DNA of 64,000 nucleotides from Zantedeschia hybrid cultivar (Eukaryota > Streptophyta > Magnoliopsida > Alismatales > Araceae), in NCBI GenBank assembly GCA_030544215.1, contig JARZZO010000003.1, forward strand, positions 50,574,045 through 50,638,044, in the 5' to 3' direction. Positions 34,293-45,613 of the stretch are shown piece by piece. The translations under genes and the position numbers were made by a program. The notes under the pieces were generated by a model. It made no database searches and had not been told where the DNA came from. It saw nothing but the letters and a program-made list of their open reading frames with translations. Within the stretch, counting starts at the first letter, position 1. Every line of letters starts with the position of its first letter.

Positions 34293-35557
34293 ACTTTACT
34301 TTCATACAGATCCTTGTGATCATCGAAGTCTTTAGTATACTGTTAAAATGCAACCTTTTCTCTTCGTCTCTCGACCGATCAGTACAGTTGATGCCCTTAA
34401 ACGGTCGAGCTCAGCAAATTGCGGTTCCTCCACAACCCAATAGATGTAACCTCTCAAAAGGGCCCAAAAATTGAAATGTAAAGGACCAGAGCACGTGAAG
34501 AGGGCAGTGTCCCCGCAGACGGAATATCAAATAACCCCGAAAAATGTCAAGAGCAAAAAAAAAAAAAAGAAAAAAAAGAAAGAAAAGGGGGTTCAAGCAA
34601 TCAGAAAAAAGCCTGGTCGTGACCGTGCCTGGCCATAAAATCTAATAAAGGCCTGAAAAGTCAAAACATGGGCATCTAGGAGGTCAAAAGGAGTCCGTTT
34701 TGTCACAGCTCGCCCTTTTAATAGTTTTGTTGATCCTCCTGTGAGGTTTGTCTCAAAATTTCTTTACTTTTTTTCTCTCCCTCAAGGTTTAGCACGAGAT
34801 AGCTATCTAAAGACCGAACATCATTTTAAAAATGGTTCGTTTTTCAAAAATCGTCACATACTCATATGATCATAGGAGCCCAAAATGGGTGAAGAGTAAC
34901 GTCGATGTTTCTGGTGAACTAATTTCTTAACCATAATCTCAATGTGTACTCTCGAAGACTTCGGGCTTAGGTCAATGCATGCGCGTCACCAATTGGTGCG
35001 ACGGCGTCTGATTCCGGGTTAGCGTCGCGCGGTTGACCGTTAGGGTTCCAAGGTGTTCCATCATATACCTTCTAGATTGTGAGGAAAGAGACCCGGGTCG
35101 GGCAAATTATTTACCTCGAAAACTTTTTGGGCAAACTTGGTGGTCGGAAGCAGCTGGAAGCCTAAGCATGGCATGACGGTATTGTCATCAGTATGAGTCT
35201 TAACCGGTCAAGGTTAGTTTGAGGAGTCTAGAGGCCCAAATCAATCTAGATGCGTGCTTAGGATACCTGGGAAGTGGAGTGTGCATTTCCCTTTCATCAT
35301 TCGACCAGGCTAAGTTTGGGCAGTCACCAGGTAGGTGGAATAAAAAATATGTTTTCATTACACTCCTCATTTGTTAATACCCACCAGCATTTGCATATTT
35401 ACTTGCCGCATTAGTTTCAATATTTTTCCTTTTGTCTGGTTAGTAGGACACGGCCCTTTGACCCTATGCGAAGGCTAGGGAAAGGTAGTTGCTCCTTTTT
35501 GGGCAAGGGGCCGAAAACAGATACTACTAACAGTTTCCCCAATGTTGTGCATGCAGG
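34293..35557 (+). other. O2 post-integrase noncoding region, continued
   Basis: Collinear with O1 18,080-19,405, including the TCGGGCTTAGGTCAATGCAT block, a GCGACGGCGTCTGATTC block and the TAGTTGCTC...GGCCGAAAACAG block. No conserved reading frame is shared between the two copies, so I consider it noncoding. Collinearity ends at about 35,557, where the antisense module begins. Confidence 0.7.
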
Positions 35558-38454
35558 AATAACAAGTATGGATAGAAAGCAAAACAAGAAGTGCCCAAAT
35601 ATGAATAGTGAAATATGCAAGCATAACATCATAATCATACATCACGACACAGGGGCATACCCCTGCATCAGCTCCCAATCCCTCTTCCTCTCAATCCTTC
35701 CTCCTTTCCTCTGCATCGTCATCTCTCCTATCTCGAGAGGGGGGCCTCATCTGGCTCTCAGCATCATCCTCACGAGCGCGGCGATGCCCTGACGCCGGTT
35801 GCATAGACCCCGATGAGCCAGCGGGTCGCAATGCTCTCCACGCATCCTCAGTTAGAAGGGAGTCAAGGTCTCTGAAGACGGAGCTCCCAGCAGGAGCCTG
35901 GCCAGCTGACGGGGAAGGAATGGGGGGACGAGCTCCTGGACTATGTGTGCTGGATCTCGTAGCTCGCTCTCGTCCTTTCTTCATCACCCGGTCCCACAGG
36001 GTTCGGTATTTGAAATCAAGCTCCCGCACCTCTGTCTGCGACCTCGTCAGCTCCTCCCGTAAGCCAGCCATCTTACCCTCCCAGTACACGTCCGGGTGGG
36101 ATCCTTCTCTCGCCCTGGCCCGAGCTGTCCGCTCCTCTAAGACCTGGTCTCTCAACTACTGATTAAGGCTTTCCAACTCTTGCGCCCTCGCTAAGGCGGT
36201 CTCCAACTCCTGGCGCTGCAAAGGAACTCAGGGTCAGACAAGCTCAATCATTATAACACAGAAGCAGAACAAGTCTCACCTGCTGTACCAAATCCGCCTC
36301 TCGGGCCCCTGCACGATGGAGAGCGTCTTGCAATCTCGCCTCCCAATCAGCAGGCGCAGCTGGCCCCTGGGATGATGAGCCCGCACCTGGATCCCCTCGC
36401 AGCGCGTGACGGGCTAGCGTCTCTCTCTGCGTCACAAGGATTTTTCACAAAAATGAGATGGACAACCTCATACCCGAATTTGGAAATCAGACTTCTTACC
36501 AATTCCCTAATCTGGAGAAGCAGATCACTCGTCTGCAGAACCAGAATCTCATTTTGATTCTTTAGGGTCTGCACGGCTTCAGTTTCAGGCATCTGTTGTA
36601 GGAATATCACTAAGGTTAGTCCATGGAAAACTTAAGTGGAATAGACTGAAGGGTTAGAGAGACGTACCCGCCACGCATCCATCCAGAAACATGCGGTTTG
36701 AGTACCGCCGGGCATAATCCCCCATGTATCTGAAGCTGTTTCGCAGGGATTTATCCTCCTGCAGGGCATCCCCGGTGCGGTACCACACGTCAATCTCAGC
36801 CCGCCTCACTCCTCGCCAATCCTGACCAATAGCAGAAGATCGGCGACGACCTCAGTTCATATCAGGATAGCTCGGATAGGCGAGTAGAGGCTGATGCCAT
36901 CCCCATGTGCGGTAGGCCATCCGGACAAAGAGGCCGTCACAAATGTTCACGCACAGTAAGGGCACCTCCCGTCGGAACTGAGAGAGGCTCTGGGACACCC
37001 ATGGATGATCGGCCAGGTCCTCCTCTCCATATGGCATCCACACCACCTGTGTAACGACCCGCCATCCTATGACCGGAGACCCGGTCACTAAATGGACGTC
37101 GGCCCATTAACTGCGGGTTCACACCCGGATCTCACACAACACGTCTGGAGGAGTAAGTGTTAAACAAGATTAAATATGACAATCTCACGGACTGTAAAGA
37201 TAAGCAAGTGCGCAGGAAGGAAAATAACAATGTCCGTATATAGTCCAACAATAATTACATGTCCAACAATTAAATAAGTACAGGCAGAAGGAAGTACAAC
37301 AACATCGGGGCATACCCCGGAACTAAGACAGCTGCTGGTCCGCACACCGAGAAGACACCACGCTTCAGCTCGCCTCGAGGTCCACACCTGAAACCGCAGG
37401 GAGTGAGCCACACCAGAAATGGGCTCAGTAGGGATCATCCGATCCCCTGCCTCCCACTCACACACCCACAAGTGTAACAACAGGAATATATGGCAATTAA
37501 AGTAAAGCAGTAAACACAACACCCAACTCTGATGTGAAACGCACGGTAAGCAGTGTAACAAGAACCATTCTAAGTAACCCGAAGAACCCAACACAGAGTC
37601 ACGACTCACAGTCAAAGTCCACGAAGCGACTAAACCACACTGTCGACCGAAGTCGAACGTCGCCTCCCAACACTACCACCACTGCTCACGCCTGTCCACC
37701 CCTACAGCGTTCCGGGGCACTGTAGGGTGAGGCAGCGAGCTAAACTAGGACTAGCTGGACTCAGTGTACCGCCACTGCTAGCTACGTATGTACACAAGCA
37801 GTCTAGACTACTGTCCTACCATCCGGATTGCCTCCACGCTAGGCCTCAGCGCTTCAGGAGGGCCCTGGGGACCGGCGAACCCCCGTCAAGCCGAAGCTAT
37901 AGGAACTACCCACAAACCCAACTCTCCCGGGCTGCGTCAGGCCAAGGGCTATAGGTACCACTCGTAACCTTGATCAAAGGTCACATCAGGCCCACTGGCT
38001 AATGGGTAAACCAACTCCCACCAGAAACACCACCAGCTCCACAGCAAGAAACACGCCGGAAGCTGTCACGACAACCAAGGGAAACCCCGACCCACTGAGA
38101 CCAAACAGCAACCCCTCGGATAGCACACAGCTGCTCCGGCCCGACGGCTCAAGGTGGTTCTGCTTGTCTCAGCCAAGGGTAAAACACAACAAGCACCACT
38201 CCACAGACACCATGACCCTGTCCCCACCGGTCCATGGTGACATATGTAAACCACAGTTAACCCGATCCACATTCGCATAACACAACCGCACATATAACAT
38301 GACTCCATTCGCACAGTAAACCTCAGTCTCAGTATATAGTTAAAGCACACACACACCCACAGAAGTCCCCGTCTCAGTATACAACCCGAAACATGCATTA
38401 GAATCATCCCACCGTTAAACATGCACGAAAATACAGCATTTAAGCATTCCTGTC

Positions 38455-38813
38455 TTGAATCACGTCGACCGAGGTCGACGCCATTCAAGACCCTAAGACA
38501 TGTTTTATTAAAAGCCCGATTTATCCTTAAAACGCGTCCACCGTTGAAGTCGCCATTTAAAACGCGTCTGGGTGTCTCGACGCCATTCAACCCAGAAATC
38601 CAGATTCCAGAACCCTTAAACGGGGGCATTTCCTGCCTAAATGGCGTCATGATGGCCCGACGTCCTTCTAAAAGGCGTCGTCCATCCATGACGTCATTTA
38701 GCGCAGAACCCCAAACTCAGGAAACCTTCGCACAGGGAGGTTTCTGCCCTAAAACGCGTCGTACTGACCCGACGTCTTTCGAAAAGGCGTCGACTAGGTA
38801 CGACGCTATTTAG
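38455..38813. repeat. GGCGTC hairpin cluster I in LTR copy 1
   Basis: Seven modules of about 32-34 bp. Each has outer arms TYAAA/TTTRA and inner arms (G/C)GCGTCG/CGACG(C/T)C around a 9-11-base loop that differs between modules (for example ACCGAGGT, TGGGTGTCT, ATGATGGCC, TCCATCCAT, TACTGACC, ACTAGGTA). The same modules are at 42,737-43,095 and 47,019-47,377, and in diverged form in the three related solo LTRs. Confidence 0.85.
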
Positions 38814-39357
38814 CGCCAGAAACCAGGTTTCCTGGTTCAACCCGAGGGCTTCACCCTTGAACCCCGGGCACCCCGAAAATCCCAAAATCAAAGGGGGAAG
38901 GAGAGAAACTCAACCATACAATCATGCTACGAAAACACGATCACAAACATCGTCATACCCACATGGAATCCCCCCCTAAGCATGCTCAATCTATCCCCCA
39001 AACACCACGTCACGCCGAGAATCACACGAACATCACATGCAAGGTTCGTCCCCCTACCGGTTCTCGAACTCCTCCAAGCTCCTCGCCGCCGACCCGTCTC
39101 GCCCCACGCCGCCGCCGGTATCCTCGAGGACGCCGCCACTCCGCCGGGACGTCGGCCGCCGTCCGGAGAAGGGAACGCCGCGAGGAAGGTGGTGGAGGTA
39201 GAGGTGAGAGGTAGGGAAGCTATGGAGTAGTTGGAAGAGGAAGAAGAGGAAGGGAAGGGAGGAAAATCGCCGGAGAGGGCGGAGAGAGCGAAGAGAGAGA
39301 GAGTGAAGGTGAGAATGAGGGAAAGAAGGGGTGGCTCGCGGGGTCAACCAGAACTCC

Positions 39358-39685
39358 TCTAAAACGCGTCGATCGGGGCAGACGCCAATCAGTCTGACAG
39401 GACGGCCGTACCGACACCGGTCTGAAACGCGTCGCCCACCGCGGACGCCGTTCAGACGACAAGACAGGCCGTACTGACAACGCTCTGGCGCCGTACCCTG
39501 ACACCGCAGGTGTCGCAGTCTGAAACGCGTCGACCGAGCTGGACGCCGTTCAGACAAATCTGACAGGGCCGTACTCTCACGGCCCGAAACCCGCCCACGT
39601 GGCGCAACAACCGACAGACCCTAAATGGCGTCCACACAACCTGACGCCTTTTGAAAGGCGTCGAGAGGTGCTGACGCCATTCAGA
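39358..39685. repeat. GGCGTC hairpin cluster II in LTR copy 1
   Basis: Five more modules with arms such as TCTGAAACGCGTC/GACGCCGTTCAGA. A separate perfect hairpin, GGGCCGT/ACGGCCC around six bases, is at 39,566-39,585, and a palindromic CCACGTGG box is at 39,595-39,602. The cluster lies near the sense 5' end of the LTR, that is U3. Confidence 0.85.
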
Positions 39686-39774
39686 CAGCAATCTCAAGAC
39701 CCCTCCAGGGTCCAAACCAGGGGATCCGGCCCGAACCCGACCCGAAAACCGAACCCGAAATCTCAGTCATTACA

Positions 39775-39787
39775 ATCTCCCCCCCTT
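39775..39787 (-). other. Polypurine tract, unit 1
   Basis: On the minus strand AAGGGGGGGAGAT abuts the 3' LTR. It is preceded by a GAATTTCGAGGACGAAATTC-like block, the usual arrangement before the 3' LTR in related gypsy elements. The plus-strand primer would form here. Confidence 0.85.
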
Positions 39788-40142
39788 AAAAGAATTTCGT
39801 CCTCGAAATTTGCAACCGCTCAACGCTCAACTCGGCTAGCCATCACATGCCGACACACACCGATCGCAACAATCATTCTCACCAATCACCCACACAGGGT
39901 TCCAACATAAACACGCCAAGCTAACCAAGATTCTCAATCCTGACAAGAGTTGATAGATTAAAACAACCACACATTAGCAAGGCCCAAATCATGAAACCGA
40001 TTCCTCTACCAAACGCAAATACATACAAGTGCCACAACAGTTCACAACCATCTCAGAGAAAGATAAGACAAGAGTGTTCTCCTAGCACAACCTCTCGGGC
40101 CTCCACAAGGAGACGCGACTCCAAACACACCTCGAACACTCA
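39788..40142 (-). other. Noncoding DNA between gag and the polypurine tract, unit 1
   Basis: About 355 bases, with no frame on either strand. In an autonomous relative several kilobases of pol would lie here. The repeated unit has the same sequence at 44,070-44,424. Confidence 0.7.
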
Positions 40143-41207
40143 CTAACCGCTCGGTCCCCGACCTGCCTGGTTCTTCTGGCGACAGTTCCTCGCGAGATGT
40201 CCTTTCCTACCACAGGCAAAACAACTACCAGTGATCAAGGGACATATCCTGTTGCCATGAAACCTGCCACAACGGGGACAACGATCCGCAGTGTCCCGCC
40301 TCTCCTCCTGCTGCCAGCCGTCCTCTGTCTCCATCTGCTGAACCGAACCATCCTCTTCCTCATAAGGTGCCTCCTGAAACTCGACCTCGAACGAACTCGA
40401 ACCGCCTGCCGAGAAGGCCGCTGATCTATCCCTGCTATGCTGCTTCTCCTGTGTTGAATGCTCCGATTCTTTTGCCGCGTGTTGAAACTGCATCTCCACC
40501 GCTGCCGCGCACCGAACCGCTGATGCCAGGTCCCTACAACAATGGGCCGCTACCAACTCTCTCAGATCACGCCGAAGTCCATCCACAAATTTCTCTGTCC
40601 TCAGATCCTCACGCTCAGATATGTGAGGAGTAAATCTTCCCAGAGCTACAAATTTCATCTGGTAATCTAGAACTGACATATCACCCTGCACCAATTCCAT
40701 AAACTCCCTTTCCTTGGCCCTGCGGACATGCCTCGGAAGGTACTGCCCACTAAACTCTCTCACAAAGCCTTCCCAAGGAATCTCTCTCAAAGATCTATCT
40801 GGAAACAACAACCCCTTGGTGGTAACCCACCAATCATAAGCATCGCCCTTCAGCAAGTAGGTTGCCAACAAGGTCTTGTCACTCTCAGCACACTCTAGAA
40901 CATCAAACACCTTCTCCACCTCCTTAACCCACTGCGCTGCTGCATCTGGAACAGGCTGACCCGTGAAAGAAGGGGGCTTCAGCTTCAAAAACCGCTCCAC
41001 CACCGTAGAATGGCTACCTCGGGAACTGGACCCCTCAGTTCCATCCCTCTGTTGATATCTAGCCATAGCCCCAATCATGGCTTCCATGAAACGTTCCACA
41101 TCATGTCCTTCTGCCCTCGAACCACCACCATCTGCTCTCGCACCCCGAGCCACCGGAGCTCTCCGCTTCGGCGCCATCGCTGCCCCACAACACGCAAATT
41201 GAACCAA
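40143..41207 (-). CDS. gag: Gag of the tandem element, unit 1 (intact)
   Basis: Open frame of 354 codons. The likelier start is the second Met (MAPKRRAP, 41,177), which gives 344 residues, because a basic M-A-P/P-K-K/R N-terminus is usual for this gag class. The capsid-like part spans about residues 70-240 (FLKLKPPSFTG, AAQWVKEVEKVFDVLEC, YLLKGDAYDWW, WEGFVREFSGQYLP, FVDGLRRDLRELVAAHCC). An acidic Gln-rich linker follows. The C-terminus has CPRCGRFHGNRIC and a classical CCHC knuckle CFACGRKGHLARNC (about residues 329-342) for RNA binding. No protease or RT follows, so the frame ends as gag alone. The protein is identical to that of unit 2, consistent with a recent or still active gag. Pol would have to act in trans. 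Confidence 0.92.
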   Translation of the reverse strand: MVQFACCGAAMAPKRRAPVARGARADGGGSRAEGHDVERFMEAMIGAMARYQQRDGTEGSSSRGSHSTVVERFLKLKPPSFTGQPVPDAAAQWVKEVEKVFDVLECAESDKTLLATYLLKGDAYDWWVTTKGLLFPDRSLREIPWEGFVREFSGQYLPRHVRRAKEREFMELVQGDMSVLDYQMKFVALGRFTPHISEREDLRTEKFVDGLRRDLRELVAAHCCRDLASAVRCAAAVEMQFQHAAKESEHSTQEKQHSRDRSAAFSAGGSSSFEVEFQEAPYEEEDGSVQQMETEDGWQQEERRDTADRCPRCGRFHGNRICPLITGSCFACGRKGHLARNCRQKNQAGRGPSG

Positions 41208-41317
41208 AACACGTCAAAACCTATCATTCTACACCAGCAGCCATCGCCTGTACCGACTTGTTCTTATTGTTGGACTATAATATCTAACCCAGTTTATCAC
41301 ATAATCGACCAGACTGA

Positions 41318-41329
41318 GCTCTGATACCA
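41318..41329 (-). other. Primer-binding site, unit 1 (initiator Met tRNA)
   Basis: TGGTATCAGAGC on the minus strand, two bases after the LTR end GTCGTTACA, is complementary to the 3' end of plant initiator Met tRNA. It fixes the element as minus-strand. The identical site of unit 2 is at 45,600-45,611. Confidence 0.92.
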
Positions 41330-41331
41330 TC

Positions 41332-44056
41332 TGTAACGACCCGCCATCCTATGACCGGAGACCCGGTCACTAAATGGACGTCGGCCCATTAACTGCGGGT
41401 TCACACCCGGATCTCACACAACACGTCTGGAGGAGTAAGTGTTAAACAAGATTAAATATGACAATCTCACGGACTGTAAAGATAAGCAAGTGCGCAGGAA
41501 GGAAAATAACAATGTCCGTATATAGTCCAACAATAATTACATGTCCAACAATTAAATAAGTACAGGCAGAAGGAAGTACAACAACATCGGGGCATACCCC
41601 GGAACTAAGACAGCTGCTGGTCCGCACACCGAGAAGACACTACGCTTCCGCTCGCCTCGAGGTCCACACCTGAAACCGCAGGGAGTGAGCCACACCAGAA
41701 ATGGGCTCAGTAGGGATCATCCGATCCCCTGCCTCCCACTCACACACCCACAAGTGTAACAACAGGAATATATGGCAATTAAAGTAAAGCAGTAAACACA
41801 ACACCCAACTCTGATGTGAAACGCACGGTAAGCAGTGTAACAAGAACCATTCTAAGTAACCCGAAGAACCCAACACAGAGTCACGACTCACAGTCAAAGT
41901 CCACGAAGCGACTAAACCACACTGTCGACCGAAGTCGAACGTCGCCTCCCAACACTACCACCACTGCTCACGCCTGTCCACCCCTACAGCGTTCCGGGGC
42001 ACTGTAGGGTGAGGCAGCGAGCTAAACTAGGACTAGCTGGACTCAGTGTACCGCCACTGCCAGCTACGTGTGCACACAAGCAGTCTAGACTACTGTCCTA
42101 CCATCCGGATTGCCTCCACGCTAGGCCTCAGCGCTTCAGGAGGGCCCTGGGGACCGGCGAACCCCCGTCAAGCCGAAGCTATAGGAACTACCCACAAACC
42201 CAACTCTCCCGGGCTGCGTCAGGCCAAGGGCTATAGGTACCACTCGTAACCTTGATCAAAGGTCACATCAGGCCCACTGGCTAATGGGTAAACCAACTCC
42301 CACCAGAAACACCACCAGCTCCACAGCAAGAAACACGCCGGAAGCTGTCACGACAACCAAGGGAAACCCCGACCCACTGAGACCAAACAGCAACCCCTCG
42401 GATAGCACACAGCTGCTCCGGCCCGACGGCTCAAGGTGGTTCTGCTTGTCTCAGCCAAGGGTAAAACACAACAAGCACCACTCCACAGACACCATGACCC
42501 TGTCCCCACCGGTCCATGGTGACATATGTAAACCACAGTTAACCCGATCCACATTCGCATAACACAACCGCACATATAACATGACTCCATTCGCACAGTA
42601 AACCTCAGTCTCAGTATATAGTTAAAGCACACACACACCCACAGAAGTCCCCGTCTCAGTATACAACCCGAAACATGCATTAGAATCATCCCACCGTTAA
42701 ACATGCACGAAAATACAGCATTTAAGCATTCCTGTCTTGAATCACGTCGACCGAGGTCGACGCCATTCAAGACCCTAAGACATGTTTTATTAAAAGCCCG
42801 ATTTATCCTTAAAACGCGTCCACCGTTGAAGTCGCCATTTAAAACGCGTCTGGGTGTCTCGACGCCATTCAACCCAGAAATCCAGATTCCAGAACCCTTA
42901 AACGGGGGCATTTCCTGCCTAAATGGCGTCATGATGGCCCGACGTCCTTCTAAAAGGCGTCGTCCATCCATGACGTCATTTAGCGCAGAACCCCAAACTC
43001 AGGAAACCTTCGCACAGGGAGGTTTCTGCCCTAAAACGCGTCGTACTGACCCGACGTCTTTCGAAAAGGCGTCGACCAGGTACGACGCTATTTAGCGCCA
43101 GAAACCAGGTTTCCTGGTTCAACCCGAGGGCTTCACCCTTGAACCCCGGGCACCCCGAAAATCCCAAAATCAAAGGGGGAAGGAGAGAAACTCAACCATA
43201 CAATCATGCTACGAAAACACGATCACAAACATCGTCATACCCACATGGAATCCCCTCCTAAGCATGCTCAATCTATCCCCCAAACACCACGTCACGCCGA
43301 GAATCACACGAACATCACATGCAAGGTTCGTCCCCCTACCGGTTCTCGAACTCCTCCAAGCTCCTCGCCGCCGACCCGTCTCGCCCCACGCCGCCGCCGG
43401 TATCCTCGAGGACGCCGCCACTCCGCCGGGACGTCGGCCGCCGTCCGGAGAAGGGAACGCCGCGAGGAAGGTGGTGGAGGTAGAGGTGAGAGGTAGGGAA
43501 GCTATGGAGTAGTTGGAAGAGGAAGAAGAGGAAGGGAAGGGAGGAAAATCGCCGGAGAGGGCGGAGAGAGCGAAGAGAGAGAGAGTGAAGGTGAGAATGA
43601 GGGAAAGAAGGGGTGGCTCGCGGGGTCAACCAGAACTCCTCTAAAACGCGTCGATCGGGGCAGACGCCAATCAGTCTGACAGGACGGCCGTACCGACACC
43701 GGTCTGAAACGCGTCGCCCACCGCGGACGCCGTTCAGAAGACAAGACAGGCCGTACTGACAACGCTCTGGCGCCGTACCCTGACACCGCAGGTGTCGCAG
43801 TCTGAAACGCGTCGACCGAGCTGGACGCCGTTCAGACAAATCTGACAGGGCCGTACTCTCACGGCCCGAAACCCGCCCACGTGGCGCAACAACCGACAGA
43901 CCCTAAATGGCGTCCACACAACCTGACGCCTTTTGAAAGGCGTCGAGAGGTGCTGACGCCATTCAGACAGCAATCTCAAGACCCCTCCAGAGTCCAAACC
44001 AGGGGATCCGGCCCGAACCCGACCCGAAAACCGAACCCGAAATCTCAGTCATTACA
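41332..44056 (-). repeat. Shared middle LTR of the tandem element
   Basis: Same length (2,725 bp) as the flanking copies. It is both the 5' LTR of unit 1 and the 3' LTR of unit 2. It has about four private variants, including CAGAAGACAAG for CAGACGACAAG and CTCCAGAGTCC for CTCCAGGGTCC. Hairpin clusters lie at 42,737-43,095 and about 43,640-43,967. Confidence 0.9.
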
Positions 44057-44069
44057 ATCTCCCCCCCTT
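44057..44069 (-). other. Polypurine tract, unit 2
   Basis: Identical to the tract of unit 1 and likewise adjacent to an LTR end. Both units are structurally complete. Confidence 0.85.
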
Positions 44070-44424
44070 AAAAGAATTTCGTCCTCGAAATTTGCAACCG
44101 CTCAACGCTCAACTCGGCTAGCCATCACATGCCGACACACACCGATCGCAACAATCATTCTCACCAATCACCCACACAGGGTTCCAACATAAACACGCCA
44201 AGCTAACCAAGATTCTCAATCCTGACAAGAGTTGATAGATTAAAACAACCACACATTAGCAAGGCCCAAATCATGAAACCGATTCCTCTACCAAACGCAA
44301 ATACATACAAGTGCCACAACAGTTCACAACCATCTCAGAGAAAGATAAGACAAGAGTGTTCTCCTAGCACAACCTCTCGGGCCTCCACAAGGAGACGCGA
44401 CTCCAAACACACCTCGAACACTCA

Positions 44425-45489
44425 CTAACCGCTCGGTCCCCGACCTGCCTGGTTCTTCTGGCGACAGTTCCTCGCGAGATGTCCTTTCCTACCACAGGCA
44501 AAACAACTACCAGTGATCAAGGGACATATCCTGTTGCCATGAAACCTGCCACAACGGGGACAACGATCCGCAGTGTCCCGCCTCTCCTCCTGCTGCCAGC
44601 CGTCCTCTGTCTCCATCTGCTGAACCGAACCATCCTCTTCCTCATAAGGTGCCTCCTGAAACTCGACCTCGAACGAACTCGAACCGCCTGCCGAGAAGGC
44701 CGCTGATCTATCCCTGCTATGCTGCTTCTCCTGTGTTGAATGCTCCGATTCTTTTGCCGCGTGTTGAAACTGCATCTCCACCGCTGCCGCGCACCGAACC
44801 GCTGATGCCAGGTCCCTACAACAATGGGCCGCTACCAACTCTCTCAGATCCCGCCGAAGTCCATCCACAAATTTCTCTGTCCTCAGATCCTCACGCTCAG
44901 ATATGTGAGGAGTAAATCTTCCCAGAGCTACAAATTTCATCTGGTAATCTAGAACTGACATATCACCCTGCACCAATTCCATAAACTCCCTTTCCTTGGC
45001 CCTGCGGACATGCCTCGGAAGGTACTGCCCACTAAACTCTCTCACAAAGCCTTCCCAAGGAATCTCTCTCAAAGATCTATCTGGAAACAACAACCCCTTG
45101 GTGGTAACCCACCAATCATAAGCATCGCCCTTCAGCAAGTAGGTTGCCAACAAGGTCTTGTCACTCTCAGCACACTCTAGAACATCAAACACCTTCTCCA
45201 CCTCCTTAACCCACTGCGCTGCTGCATCTGGAACAGGCTGACCCGTGAAAGAAGGGGGCTTCAGCTTCAAAAACCGCTCCACCACCGTAGAATGGCTACC
45301 TCGGGAACTGGACCCCTCAGTTCCATCCCTCTGTTGATATCTAGCCATAGCCCCAATCATGGCTTCCATGAAACGTTCCACATCATGTCCTTCTGCCCTC
45401 GAACCACCACCATCTGCTCTCGCACCCCGAGCCACCGGAGCTCTCCGCTTCGGCGCCATCGCTGCCCCACAACACGCAAATTGAACCAA
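44425..45489 (-). CDS. gag: Gag of the tandem element, unit 2 (intact)
   Basis: Same 354-codon frame as unit 1, with the likely start at MAPKRR (45,459). The single nucleotide difference I see (plus-strand C at about 44,851 versus A at 40,569) is silent, in an Arg codon. The CCHC knuckle, second Cys cluster and capsid-like region are unchanged. Preservation of a full frame in two copies indicates that duplication was recent or that selection on gag was recent. Confidence 0.92.
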   Translation of the reverse strand: MVQFACCGAAMAPKRRAPVARGARADGGGSRAEGHDVERFMEAMIGAMARYQQRDGTEGSSSRGSHSTVVERFLKLKPPSFTGQPVPDAAAQWVKEVEKVFDVLECAESDKTLLATYLLKGDAYDWWVTTKGLLFPDRSLREIPWEGFVREFSGQYLPRHVRRAKEREFMELVQGDMSVLDYQMKFVALGRFTPHISEREDLRTEKFVDGLRRDLRELVAAHCCRDLASAVRCAAAVEMQFQHAAKESEHSTQEKQHSRDRSAAFSAGGSSSFEVEFQEAPYEEEDGSVQQMETEDGWQQEERRDTADRCPRCGRFHGNRICPLITGSCFACGRKGHLARNCRQKNQAGRGPSG

Positions 45490-45599
45490 AACACGTCAAA
45501 ACCTATCATTCTACACCAGCAGCCATCGCCTGTACCGACTTGTTCTTATTGTTGGACTATAATATCTAACCCAGTTTATCACATAATCGACCAGACTGA

Positions 45600-45611
45600 G
45601 CTCTGATACCA
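45600..45611 (-). other. Primer-binding site, unit 2 (initiator Met tRNA)
   Basis: TGGTATCAGAGC on the minus strand beside the outermost 5' LTR. In a functional element this is the site that would prime minus-strand DNA synthesis. Confidence 0.92.
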
Positions 45612-45613
45612 TC

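Larger units (their letters stand above)
37050..39774 (-). repeat. LTR copy 1 (3' LTR) of the tandem element, 2,725 bp
   Basis: Plus-strand ends are TGTAACGACCCG and CAGTCATTACA. On the sense (minus) strand it follows the polypurine tract. It has about five private variants, for example TACGTATGTACAC where the other two copies read TACGTGTGCACAC. It carries both GGCGTC hairpin clusters. Confidence 0.9.

Noticed and set aside
38066..38689. 207-codon minus-strand frame repeated three times (also 42,348 and 46,630)
   Set aside because: It lies wholly in the LTR, runs through the GGCGTC hairpins, has no family resemblance and is broken in related LTRs. It is repeated only because the LTR is repeated.
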